From: Chloroflexota bacterium
GTDB taxonomy: Bacteria; Chloroflexota; UBA11872
Length of the DNA: 64,000 nt
Assembly (NCBI GenBank): GCA_026707585.1
Contig: JAPOWQ010000040.1
Span: 123,151 to 187,150, forward strand
Reading direction: 5' to 3'
Below, piece by piece: positions 53,009 to 60,246 of this stretch; position 1 is the stretch's first letter; the number at the start of each line of letters is the position of its first letter. Position numbers and translations under genes: made by a program. The notes beneath the pieces were generated by a model. The model made no database searches and was not told the origin of the DNA. It saw nothing but the letters and a program-made list of their open reading frames with translations.

Positions 53009-53255
53009 TTGAGGCGCGGCGGGCGTCCAATTGGCCTGTGAGGGGACGGCAGTTGGGGCGTGCGAGAGCAGCGGTGGGCGGGGGGTGCAGGACGGTGATG
53101 CGCGGGCGGTGGGGGTATGGCGGGGCGGCGTGAAGATGGGCACCCACAAGGGGCGCCCCTACGCGGCTGGCGGCGGGTAGTCGGCAGGGTTGGCAAGCGG
53201 CGGGTCGGGCGGGGCATTGGGGCACGCTCCGGGTGGTTGCGAGTTGTGTACGGTT

Positions 53256-53284
53256 AGTGTACACTGTCGGAATACGGATTGCAA
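53256..53284 (-). promoter_or_regulatory. Sigma-70-type promoter P2 (TTGCAA-17-TACACT)
   Basis: On the minus strand, TTGCAA at 53284-53279, 17-base spacer, TACACT at 53261-53256, followed by AACC...CGCAACC, a context also seen after P1. Predicted start near 53249, leader about 355 bases containing the palindrome. The -10 sits in an AGTGTACACT palindrome. Confidence 0.6.
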
Positions 53285-53345
53285 CGGGCTGGACTTCGAC
53301 GGGGCGGTGGGCGGCGGGGTCCGGTTCGGCTACAGAGGAGTTCTG

Positions 53346-53432
53346 ATGCTTGGTTCACCGCTTGACGGAACGATCCGGGTTTGCAGTGCAGTTGGGGCCG
53401 TGGGTGCGGCGTTGGGGGTGGTGGGGCGATGA
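53346..53432 (+). CDS. 28-aa leader ORF coupled to the cell-wall hydrolase gene
   Basis: MLGSPLDGTIRVCSAVGAVG followed by AALGVVGR, with GAGGAG seven bases before the ATG, the best ribosome binding site in the neighbourhood. Its stop overlaps the next start as ATGA. SPLDGTIRV repeats PPLDGTIRV inside the hydrolase (54413-54439), so the ORF may be a duplicated piece of that linker, or a true translational leader. Confidence 0.45.
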   Translation: MLGSPLDGTIRVCSAVGAVGAALGVVGR

Positions 53433-55387
53433 TGCGGGTTGGGGTGCATTGGCCGGAGGCGGGGCGGCGGTACCCGGACGGGACGCCGTTCGTGGAGTTG
53501 GTGTACCTGGAGGGTGTGGCTCCGGATGATCCGCACCATCTGGGCCAGGCCGTGCCGCGGATCGAGGCGCTGGCGGCGCGGCATCCGGCGAGCGAGGTGC
53601 TGCTGCGGGTGGACTGGCGGCAGGGGCAGGCGTATGCGGGGACGGACGCCGAGCGCAGGGCGTATCGTGCCGCGCTCGGGGAGCTGCGCCGGCTGGGTCA
53701 CCTGGGCGGGCGGTTGATTCTGCAGCCGGGCAATGAGCCGCAATTGGAGGGTGCGCGGGGCTGGCGTCTGGTCGAGGGCGCGTTGCGAGACTTCATCGCG
53801 CAGTGCCGGCAGGCGCTGCCTGGGGCACGGTTGGCCAGCATTCCGGTGGCGACTTTCCACCCCAGCCGATTGGGCGCCAGGGCCGGGCAATCGCCGGAAG
53901 GCTCGCCCTGGGCGGATCTTGACTACGCGCTCCTGGATGCGTGGAAGCGCATCGCGGGGCCGCCCGACGTGCTGAGCGTTCACGTATACGGCAATCCGCG
54001 CCTCTCCGTGGCCGAAGACATGCAGACTCGCCACGAGGGGGGCTGGCGTTTCGGGCTGAACGTCGCGGAGACCTGGGCCGAGAATCACGCCGCGCTTGGC
54101 CTGGATGACCTGCCGGTCTGGATTACCGAATTCAACACGGCGGCGCGAGGTACGGACGCGCCGAACCGGCCTGCGGACAACTATCGCGCGGGCTGGCTGC
54201 AGGACGCGGCCCCCGTGGTGGCCCGGGCTCTGCCGCAGGCACGGGCGCTGTGCTGGTTCGTGGGCCAGGGGCGCGGCGGCCACTGGCATGACTTCGCGCC
54301 GGCGGCCCACGCCGAGCTGAAGCGCGATCTGGCGACGGCGATGGCGTTGCCGACGGGGCGTGCGACGCCGGCGCGGACACCCGAGCCAGCGCCCGTGCCG
54401 GGAGCGCTGACGCCGCCGCTGGACGGGACGATCCGGGTTACGAGTGGATTTGGTGCCGATCGGGGGAGCTATCGGCATGGGGGGCTGGATTTGGCGTTGG
54501 CGGCGGGGTCGGTGTATCGGCGGCCGGTGAGGGCGCCGGCGGGGGGCGTGGTGGCGGCGGTGTGGACGACGGAGCGGGCGAGTACGCGGGATGCGGCGGT
54601 GCGGAACGGGTTTCCGTATGGGAACGCGGTGGCGCTGTGGGACGGGGAGGGGGTGCTGTGGCGGTTCCTGCACTTTGACGAGCCGCCGAGGCTGTCGGTG
54701 GGCGACGCCGTCGAGCCGGGGGAGACGCTGGGGTTGTGCGATTCGACGGGGAACAGCTCGGGGCACCATCTGCATCTGGACGCGACGCCGGGCGGGCGGA
54801 TCGATCCGGCGACGTTCCGGGTGACGGGCGAGCGGGTGAACCCGCTGGAGCTGTTCGCGGACGGTTATGCACGGGCGGTGGGCTATGACACCCAGGTGTT
54901 CCGGCGGCAGATCGCGATGGAGTCGGGCTGGAACCCGACGGCGGTGAGCCGGGCGGGGGCGGAAGGGATCGCGCAGATCATTCCGCGCTGGCATCCGTCG
55001 ATGCGGGGGCGGACGTTCGACCCGTTCGCTTCACTGGAGTACGCCGCGAACCTGATGGCGTCGCACGTCGCCCACCGCGGCGGGGACTACCGCGAGGCGC
55101 TGGCGGACTACAACACGGGGCAGGCCTCGCGCGGGACGTTCCGTGCCGAGGGGTACCGCTACGCCGATTCGATCTTGAAAGGACTGGACATGGCGACAAG
55201 CCGCGAACTGGACGACTTACGAGCCGACCGCGACCGCAATCACGACCGCAAGCTGGCGGCGCTGCATCACGTCGGGGAACTGGTGCAGGCGGCCCGGCGG
55301 GCGGGGGAACGGGCGTTCCGGCCGGAGGACTGGCGGGCGGTGGTGACGGCGGAGCGGTTTTATCACGATCCGGAGGGGGTGGGGTGA
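53429..55387 (+). CDS. Three-domain cell-wall hydrolase: GH (clan A-like) + M23 peptidase + lytic transglycosylase
   Basis: 652 residues from the ATG overlapping the leader ORF. Domain 1 (~1-310): TIM-barrel glycosidase-like, MRVGVHWPEAG at the start, acid/base N102-E103-P104 and nucleophile E234 in VWITEFNTA. Domain 2 (~325-475): M23/LytM peptidase, HxxxD motif H350-GGL-D354 and HxH motif in H447-L-H449-L-D, zinc-dependent cleavage of peptide cross-links. Domain 3 (~485-590): SLT-type transglycosylase with E498 in MESGWNPTAVSRAGAEGIAQIIP. A coiled C-terminus (LDDLRADRDRNHDRKLAALHHVGELVQAARRAGERA) follows. No signal peptide, which fits a phage-like or lysis-released enzyme, or a pseudo-secreted one. 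Its last 21 codons recur at 57470. Confidence 0.85.
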   Translation: MMRVGVHWPEAGRRYPDGTPFVELVYLEGVAPDDPHHLGQAVPRIEALAARHPASEVLLRVDWRQGQAYAGTDAERRAYRAALGELRRLGHLGGRLILQPGNEPQLEGARGWRLVEGALRDFIAQCRQALPGARLASIPVATFHPSRLGARAGQSPEGSPWADLDYALLDAWKRIAGPPDVLSVHVYGNPRLSVAEDMQTRHEGGWRFGLNVAETWAENHAALGLDDLPVWITEFNTAARGTDAPNRPADNYRAGWLQDAAPVVARALPQARALCWFVGQGRGGHWHDFAPAAHAELKRDLATAMALPTGRATPARTPEPAPVPGALTPPLDGTIRVTSGFGADRGSYRHGGLDLALAAGSVYRRPVRAPAGGVVAAVWTTERASTRDAAVRNGFPYGNAVALWDGEGVLWRFLHFDEPPRLSVGDAVEPGETLGLCDSTGNSSGHHLHLDATPGGRIDPATFRVTGERVNPLELFADGYARAVGYDTQVFRRQIAMESGWNPTAVSRAGAEGIAQIIPRWHPSMRGRTFDPFASLEYAANLMASHVAHRGGDYREALADYNTGQASRGTFRAEGYRYADSILKGLDMATSRELDDLRADRDRNHDRKLAALHHVGELVQAARRAGERAFRPEDWRAVVTAERFYHDPEGVG

Positions 55388-55400
55388 TTGCATTGCAATC
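55324..55400 (+). repeat. 77-bp direct repeat, left copy
   Basis: Covers the last codons of the hydrolase gene plus 13 bases, ending in GATTGCATTGCAATC. The right copy is at 57470-57546 with three mismatches. Confidence 0.9.
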
Positions 55401-55592
55401 GGCGCGTGCAAGCGAAGTCCTGCGCGCACTGCGGACCGTGCGCTGATTGGCCGGCGGCGGCGAACTGTACAGGATCACGGCTAGCGGCCAATCTGACCAG
55501 CTTGCGGCACCGCCAGGTTGATCTTCAACTCTTGGTAGAATTCCTATGGTTTCGAAGGGAAATGTCAACCAACCAGGGCGGGGGAGGGTGGA

Positions 55593-56885
55593 GTGTTTGG
55601 ACAGCGGTTGCGGTTGGCGCGGAAGAAAGCGGGGCTATCTATGCGGGAGCTTGCCTCGCGGATGTCGCCGTCGGTTTCGGTGCAGGCGATCAGCAAGTAC
55701 GAGGCCGGCAAGATGATGCCGAGCTCGCGGGTGCTGGTGGGTCTGGGTCGGGCGCTCGATGTGTCACTGGACTTCCTGATGGGAGGTCAGGTGGAGGCGC
55801 TTGAGGCTGTCGAGTTCCGGCAGCACTCGGGTACGTCGGCCAAAGACCGCGCCCGCGCTGAGGTCTTGATCACCGAGCAGCTCGAGAACTACCTGGCCAT
55901 CGAGTACATCCTGGAGCTCGAACCGGCGCCCGACCCGTTCGGCGGTCTACCTTCCGCACAGGTCAGCAACCTGGAGGAAGCCGAGAACCTGGCGAACCGA
56001 CTGCGCCGGGCGTGGGATCTGGGCCAGGGGCCCATTCCCAGCATGACCGGCTTGCTGGAATCCAAGGGCTTCATGCTGATCCAAGCCGACCTGCCCGAAC
56101 GTTTCGATGGGCTTGCCTGCACCGTGAAGCTGACTGGATCTCGGCCGGATACCGAAGCCATCGTGCTCTCCAGCCGGGCCCAGATCGAACGCCGGCGCCT
56201 GACCCTGGCCCGGGAACTTGCGGAGCGCGCAATTCACTCGAATGTCGATTCGGATATTAGGCGTGACAAGGCGATCGAACGATTCGCCCAGGCGTTGCTC
56301 GTCTCCGGAGAGCACCTGCGAGCGCAGGCGGGGAGCAACCGGCACGGGTTTACGTATGGGGAGTTAGTTCGCCTGAAGCACATGTACGGCGTTTCGGCGT
56401 CGGTCATGCTTAGTCGGCTGCAGGAGGTTGGGGTCGTCTCGGCATCAGCTCTAGATCGTGCTTTTCGCGGCCATTTTCGGGCATGGCGCAGGCAGGAACC
56501 GGCGCCGATTCTGTCGAACGAAGGTCTTGGCGCATTCGAGAAGCCGCGGCGGTTTGAGGACCTGGTCTGGCGCGGATTGGGCGAGCAACTGTTCGCGCCC
56601 GTGCGTGGCGCCGGCCTACTCCAGCGGTCGTTGCAGGAAGTCGAAGCGGGAATCCGTGGACCCAGCCGTGCAGAATCAGCGGAAGAATCCGAGGTGCTGT
56701 GGGAAGGTCAGGCTGTCATGCGACACCTGGACTTTTCGGCGGTAGAGATTTCGGGGGACCAACCGGCACGGAGCGCACCGAGCGGGCGGCGTGACAAGCC
56801 TCGCGTAAGTCCTGCGGCTGACGAACCGAGGAGGCCCAACGTCGATACACCAAACCTGCAACCCGCGAGTCGTTCTACGGCGTGA
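55593..56885 (+). CDS. XRE regulator with degenerate ImmA/IrrE-like domain
   Basis: 430 residues from a GTG with GGGGGAGG upstream. Residues 1-65 are a Cro/CI helix-turn-helix (FGQRLRLARKKAGLSMRELASRMSPSVSVQAISKYEAGKMMPSSRVLVGLGRALDVSLDFL). Residues ~125-330 resemble the ImmA/IrrE (M78) domain fused to XRE regulators: ANRLRRAWDLGQGPIPSMTGLLESKGFMLIQADLP...IVLSSRAQIERRRLTLA. The zinc motif HExxH, normally AHELGH, is R207-E-L-A-E211 here, so protease activity is probably lost. A proline-rich tail follows. Coupled by GTGA to a PIN protein; probably the antitoxin/regulator. Operon lies between 77-bp direct repeats. Confidence 0.82.
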   Translation: MFGQRLRLARKKAGLSMRELASRMSPSVSVQAISKYEAGKMMPSSRVLVGLGRALDVSLDFLMGGQVEALEAVEFRQHSGTSAKDRARAEVLITEQLENYLAIEYILELEPAPDPFGGLPSAQVSNLEEAENLANRLRRAWDLGQGPIPSMTGLLESKGFMLIQADLPERFDGLACTVKLTGSRPDTEAIVLSSRAQIERRRLTLARELAERAIHSNVDSDIRRDKAIERFAQALLVSGEHLRAQAGSNRHGFTYGELVRLKHMYGVSASVMLSRLQEVGVVSASALDRAFRGHFRAWRRQEPAPILSNEGLGAFEKPRRFEDLVWRGLGEQLFAPVRGAGLLQRSLQEVEAGIRGPSRAESAEESEVLWEGQAVMRHLDFSAVEISGDQPARSAPSGRRDKPRVSPAADEPRRPNVDTPNLQPASRSTA

Positions 56886-57391
56886 CGCGTCGGGTCGTTT
56901 GCGACGCCAGCGGCCTGATTGATCTACACAAAGCTCAGCTGCTTTTCGTCATGCTGACGTTGCCGTACCGCTTCATCGTGCCGCTGCCCATTCGTTTCTC
57001 CGAGATGCTCGACCTCACGGACGAGGATTGGCGGCAACTGGATCACTCCGGCCTTGAGACTTTCGATCTCCCGGGAGACCTCGTTGCGGAGGTGGTGAGA
57101 CTTGCGGAGGAGACTCGCGGACTCTCGGCAAACGATTGTTTCTGCCTTGTTTCAGTCCTGCAATTCCGCGACGCGGTGCTGCTGACGGGAGATCTGGGCC
57201 TGCGGCGGGCGGCAGCGGCAGCGGGCGTGCAAGTCCACGGCGTGTTGTGGATAGTCGACCGGTTGCACGCGACGGGCGCATGTCGCGCCTCCAGGCTGAT
57301 AGCGGCGCTTGAAGCATGGCGTGAGGATCGAACCGTTTTCCTACCCCGTACGGAACTCGAAGACCGGCTGCGCCGGCTGCGGGGTGGATGA
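56882..57391 (+). CDS. PIN-like toxin candidate (DUF3368-like), partner of the XRE protein
   Basis: 169 residues from a GTG that overlaps the XRE stop. PIN-type acidic residues: VVCDASGLIDLHK (D8), GLSANDCFCLVSVLQFRDAVLLTGDLGLRRAA (D~82 and D~99), matching the SANDCFCL...LLTGD arrangement of DUF3368/PIN proteins that occur with XRE-ImmA fusions. The second acidic position near residue 41 (FSEML) is plausible. Likely an RNase held inactive by its partner. Downstream is the right 77-bp repeat. Confidence 0.75.
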   Translation: MTRRVVCDASGLIDLHKAQLLFVMLTLPYRFIVPLPIRFSEMLDLTDEDWRQLDHSGLETFDLPGDLVAEVVRLAEETRGLSANDCFCLVSVLQFRDAVLLTGDLGLRRAAAAAGVQVHGVLWIVDRLHATGACRASRLIAALEAWREDRTVFLPRTELEDRLRRLRGG

Positions 57392-57469
57392 GGCTGCGAA
57401 TTTCTGACGTGTCCGCGAACCGTCCGACTGGCAGAGTTCTCGCCAGCTGAGTCGCGCGGCCTTCAGTTT

Positions 57470-57546
57470 GGAGGACTGGCGGGCGGTGGTGACGGCGGAG
57501 CGGTCTCATCACGATCCGGAGAGGGTGGGGTGATTGCATTGCAATC
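57470..57546 (+). repeat. 77-bp direct repeat, right copy
   Basis: Duplicate of the hydrolase 3' end, not in a reading frame of its own. Immediately followed by the operator-like palindrome of the next toxin-antitoxin pair. Confidence 0.9.
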
Positions 57547-57557
57547 AACGCATACAA

Positions 57558-57574
57558 TGCAATCATTGATTGCA
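57558..57574 (+). promoter_or_regulatory. Operator-like inverted repeat upstream of fitAB
   Basis: TGCAATC-ATT-GATTGCA, a perfect 7-3-7 palindrome about 48 bases before the antitoxin ATG. The same half-sites occur in GATTGCATTGCAATC at 57532-57546, giving an array of TGCAATC-type half-sites. FitA-type antitoxins bind such repeats to repress their own operon. Confidence 0.55.
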
Positions 57575-57621
57575 CTTAAGCCGGCGCTCGGATGACTAGC
57601 GCTGCGGGCGGGAACTGATTG

Positions 57622-57867
57622 ATGGCGAGTATCACGGTGCGGAACCTGGACGACGGGTTGAAGCAGCGGCTGCGGGTTCGGGCGGCGGCGAACGGGCGCT
57701 CGATGGAGCAGGAGGTGCGGGAGATTCTGCGGGTGACGCTTCAGCAGGACGAGGGCCCTGTCCGGAACATCGGCACGGCCATCCATGAATTGTTCCGGCC
57801 CTTGGGTGGCGTGGACCTGGAGATTCCGGCGCGGGAACCGATGCGGGAGCCGCCGAGGTTTGACTGA
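57622..57867 (+). CDS. fitA: FitA-like ribbon-helix-helix antitoxin
   Basis: 81 residues from the ATG at 57622. MASITVRNLDDGLKQRLRVRAAANGRSMEQEVREILRVTL is the ribbon-helix-helix domain of the FitA/plasmid-stability (StbC) family: a beta strand for the operator major groove and a conserved GRSMEQEVREIL helix. The C-terminal part (IHELFRPLGGVDLEIPAREP) would wrap round the toxin. GAACTGATTG precedes; a TTG one codon upstream is possible. Twelve bases before the toxin gene; the upstream inverted repeat is its likely operator. Confidence 0.9.
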   Translation: MASITVRNLDDGLKQRLRVRAAANGRSMEQEVREILRVTLQQDEGPVRNIGTAIHELFRPLGGVDLEIPAREPMREPPRFD

Positions 57868-57879
57868 GGTGACGGGCGA

Positions 57880-58302
57880 ATGATCGTGCTGGACACCAAC
57901 GTCCTGTCGGAACTCATGCGAAGGAGACCAAATCCGCGGGTGCTGGGGTGGCTGGACCGCGAGGATGCTCGTGGTCTGTTCGTGACGGCTGTGAGCGAAG
58001 CGGAGATTCGCACGGGACTTGGACTGCTGCCCGATGGACGGCGTCGGTGGGAATTGACCGCGGCCGCCGACCGAGTTTTTGACGAGGCGTTCAGGGGGCG
58101 CGTGCTGCCGTTTGACGCGGCTGCCGCCCGGGTCTACGCAGAGATAACGAGCGAGCGGCGGGCGGCAGGCCGGCCGATCAGCCAGTTTGACTGCCAGATT
58201 GCGGCGATTGCGCGGTCGCGAGGGATGGGGGTGGCGACGCGGGATGTCGAGGGCTTTGCGGGTTGCGGGGTTGAGGTGATCGATCCGTGGGCAGCATCGT
58301 GA
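57880..58302 (+). CDS. fitB: FitB-like PIN-domain toxin
   Basis: 140 residues. MIVLDTNVLSELMRRRPNPRVLGWLDR (D5, E11) is the FitB opening; VSEAEIRTGL gives the second Glu, and AAGRPISQFDCQIAAIARSRGMGVATRDVEGFAGCGVEVIDPW carries the last two Asp of the PIN quartet. All four acidic positions are present, so it should be an active RNase when free of FitA. Separate from the XRE/PIN module just upstream. Confidence 0.9.
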   Translation: MIVLDTNVLSELMRRRPNPRVLGWLDREDARGLFVTAVSEAEIRTGLGLLPDGRRRWELTAAADRVFDEAFRGRVLPFDAAAARVYAEITSERRAAGRPISQFDCQIAAIARSRGMGVATRDVEGFAGCGVEVIDPWAAS

Positions 58303-58467
58303 ATCCCGGTGGCTTCGGGGAGCCTGGGTTCCAGTCCTCGATACAAGTGGCACAGGCGGCCGGGTCGCCGGGGAATTAGCGTCCCTTGTCCGATTGTGCC
58401 GGCCCCCGGGCATTCAACGTAGGCTTGACTTGTCAGGCTGACCGGGGCGGATGGATGCAATGAGGGC

Positions 58468-58668
58468 GTGCCGAAGGTCAGGGATGCGATTCGTTTGATC
58501 GAACGGGATGGCTGGCGGCATGTGACCACGCGAGGGAGCCACCGGCAGTTCCGCCACTCGGTGAAGCCGGGCAAGGTGACGATTCCGGGCAAGCCGGGCG
58601 ACGACGTGGGGCCGAAGCTATGGGCCAGTATCATGAAGCAGGCCGGCCTCGCGAGAGAACGTGGATGA
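58468..58668 (+). CDS. hicA: HicA-like mRNA interferase toxin
   Basis: 66 residues from a GTG. KVRDAIRLIERDGWRHVTTRGSHRQFRHSVKPGKVTIPGKPGDDVGPKLWASIMKQAGL is the double-stranded-RNA-binding-like HicA fold with the catalytic His in GSHRQFRH. Complete for the family (55-80 residues). Overlaps its partner as ATGA. Toxin-first order is usual for hicAB. 58303-58467 upstream has a TTGACT at 58431 but no clear -10. Confidence 0.9.
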   Translation: MPKVRDAIRLIERDGWRHVTTRGSHRQFRHSVKPGKVTIPGKPGDDVGPKLWASIMKQAGLARERG

Positions 58669-59009
58669 AGCTCAGGTACGCCGTCGTCTTCGAGCAGACG
58701 CCCAATAACTACGCGGCCTACGTGCCGGATGTGCCGGGCTGCGTCAGCACCGGCACGACCTGGGACGAGATGCTGGCGATGATCCGCGAGGCGCTGGCGT
58801 TTCACATCGAGGCGATGCTGGAGGACGGGGAGCCACACCCCGAGCCGCGGATGTCCATCGACGAGGCAATCGCGAACCACAGCGAACCCATCGCCGAGGA
58901 CGTGCTCGACTCCTACCGGGAGTTTGGGGAGCCGGCTCTCACAATTTCGACGCGGTTCGAGATGGTGGAGATCGAGGTTCCCGCCCCGCAAGTTGTCCAG
59001 GTGGGCTGA
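58665..59009 (+). CDS. hicB: HicB-like antitoxin
   Basis: 114 residues from an ATG inside the HicA stop. MKLRYAVVFEQTPNNYAAYVPDVPGCVSTGTTWDEMLAMIREALAFHIEAMLEDGEPHPEPR is the HicB partial RNase-H-like fold (YxAyvPDlPGC). The C-terminal ~50 residues (VDSYREFGEPALTISTRFEMVEIEVPAPQ) lack an obvious HTH or RHH, so DNA binding is not evident. It should neutralise HicA directly. Confidence 0.9.
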   Translation: MKLRYAVVFEQTPNNYAAYVPDVPGCVSTGTTWDEMLAMIREALAFHIEAMLEDGEPHPEPRMSIDEAIANHSEPIAEDVLDSYREFGEPALTISTRFEMVEIEVPAPQVVQVG

Positions 59010-59029
59010 CGGTCACTAAGCGGACAACG

Positions 59030-59257
59030 TTGAGGCGGCAACGGGATCGGCCGAAGTACGCGGCGGTGATCGAGAGGACGGGCAATGGGTACTCGGCGTA
59101 TGTCCCGCACCTGCCCGGGTGTGTGGCGGCCGGCGACACGCGCGTGGAGACGGAGGCCTTGATTCGCGAGGCTGTGGTCGAGCACCTGGAACTGCTACGT
59201 GAAAGTGGCGATCTGATACCGCAGCCGCAGGCTTCCATCAGCGTGGTTGACGCCTAG
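59030..59257 (+). CDS. Second HicB-like protein
   Basis: 75 residues from a TTG, 20 bases after the first hicB. KYAAVIERTGNGYSAYVPHLPGCVAAGDTRVETEALIREAVVEHLELLRESGDLIPQPQASISVVDA is the same HicB core with no DNA-binding extension. It may be a duplicate antitoxin, or the survivor of a second hicAB pair. Same strand and probably the same transcript. Confidence 0.8.
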   Translation: MRRQRDRPKYAAVIERTGNGYSAYVPHLPGCVAAGDTRVETEALIREAVVEHLELLRESGDLIPQPQASISVVDA

Positions 59258-59282
59258 GAGTCGAGGCAGCAGGGGGCGGCGG

Positions 59283-59361
59283 GTGGTTCGACTCGGCCCC
59301 CATTCGACAAGCTCAGGGCAGGCTCTCCGCGGACACCGGGCCGGCTCAGCACGAACGGGGT
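59283..59361 (-). repeat. Family B-like repeat interrupted by element D, copy B7
   Basis: GGTTCGACTCGG and CCGGCTCAGCACGAACGG ends of a family B relative in inverted orientation. Element D (CATTCGACAAGCTCAGGGCA plus GGCT, 59301-59324) lies inside it. Confidence 0.7.
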
Positions 59362-59470
59362 GGGGAGGTTCGGAGCTGTTGGTTTGGCTGGGAGCCAGGG
59401 GTAGCCTGGGCGCGCTCCGATGGTTGGTTGCTGCTGGATCCCGGCCGGGGACGCCGGGATGGCGGAGGGG

Positions 59471-60103
59471 TTAGGGGTCGAGGCGGAAGGGGGGGTAGCG
59501 GTCGGTGGTGAGCATGAAGGCGTAGGCCTGGACGCGGGCGCCGTAGCGGATGACGCCGACGATGAAGTCGAAGAGGGCGCGCGGGTATTCGGCGGTGATG
59601 ACGACCATGATCCAGCCGAGGACGACGGCGACGAAGGCGAGGATCCCGAGGATGACCAGCACGATGTAATGGGGGATGGCCAGGAACCACTTGATGAGGG
59701 GGAGCCAGCGGTTGAGGTCGGTCTCGGCGTTGGGGTACTCGATGTCGAGGTGGACGGCCTGGTGTTCGTCGGTTGAGGGGTACTCGTCGCGCAGGGCGAG
59801 GAAATAGACCTCAATGCGATAGACGAAGCGGCTGAGTTCGAGATTCCAGTCGAACCACCAGCGCGGGTACTTGTGGCGGAAGAGCAGGATGAGGACAAGC
59901 GGAAGCCAGAGGAGTGGGATGGAGATGGCCGCCTGGTCGGAGCCGCTGGCCTGCCCGCTGTTGACGAAGCCGGGAATGAGCGCGGCGACGATGAGGATGG
60001 GAATGATCATGATGAGCCGGAAGAGGGTGGTGAGGCGGTTGAGGGGGCGGTCTGGGTAGTCGACGGAGAATTGGACGGGGTAGTCGGATTGGTTGCTGGC
60101 CAT
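59471..60103 (-). CDS. DUF4389 membrane protein
   Basis: 210 residues from the ATG at 60103; a start 11 codons upstream is possible. DYPVQFSVDYPDRPLNRLTTLFRLIMIIPILIV is the DUF4389 opening (Y-DRLSR-TTLFRLIL-IPH), repeated with RWLPLIKWFLAIPHYIVLVILGI; WWFDWNLELSRFVYRIEVYFLALRDEYPS and the final GARVQAYAFMLTTDRYPPF are also typical. Four hydrophobic segments in two pairs (~31-50, 70-85, 145-165, 167-188). Actinobacterial and Chloroflexi members are of unknown function. No operon partner. Confidence 0.88.
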   Translation of the reverse strand: MASNQSDYPVQFSVDYPDRPLNRLTTLFRLIMIIPILIVAALIPGFVNSGQASGSDQAAISIPLLWLPLVLILLFRHKYPRWWFDWNLELSRFVYRIEVYFLALRDEYPSTDEHQAVHLDIEYPNAETDLNRWLPLIKWFLAIPHYIVLVILGILAFVAVVLGWIMVVITAEYPRALFDFIVGVIRYGARVQAYAFMLTTDRYPPFRLDP

Positions 60104-60246
60104 GGGCTGGGGATCCCTCAGGCGGCTGGCGGACATAAGCCTATGCTTCGGGCTCGTCGTTTGGCGAACGGGCGAGTGGTTTGGCGTGCGGGGCTATGGG
60201 CGGTGTCGCACCATGCGCTGGCCGTGCGACGACGTGCCGCGCATAG

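Noticed and set aside
52895..53264. N-terminal extension of the dimethylformamidase-like protein to 53149 and a parallel frame to 53264
   Set aside because: Both run through the promoter and palindrome with low-complexity sequence; the domain begins at MNLVGYTD.
53330..54994. 554-codon minus-strand frame opposite the cell-wall hydrolase
   Set aside because: The plus-strand frame has three sets of catalytic motifs; the minus frame is Arg/Pro-rich shadow.
57534..57558. TTGCAT with TACAAT as a promoter for fitAB
   Set aside because: The spacing is only 13 bases; the repeated half-sites explain the resemblance better.
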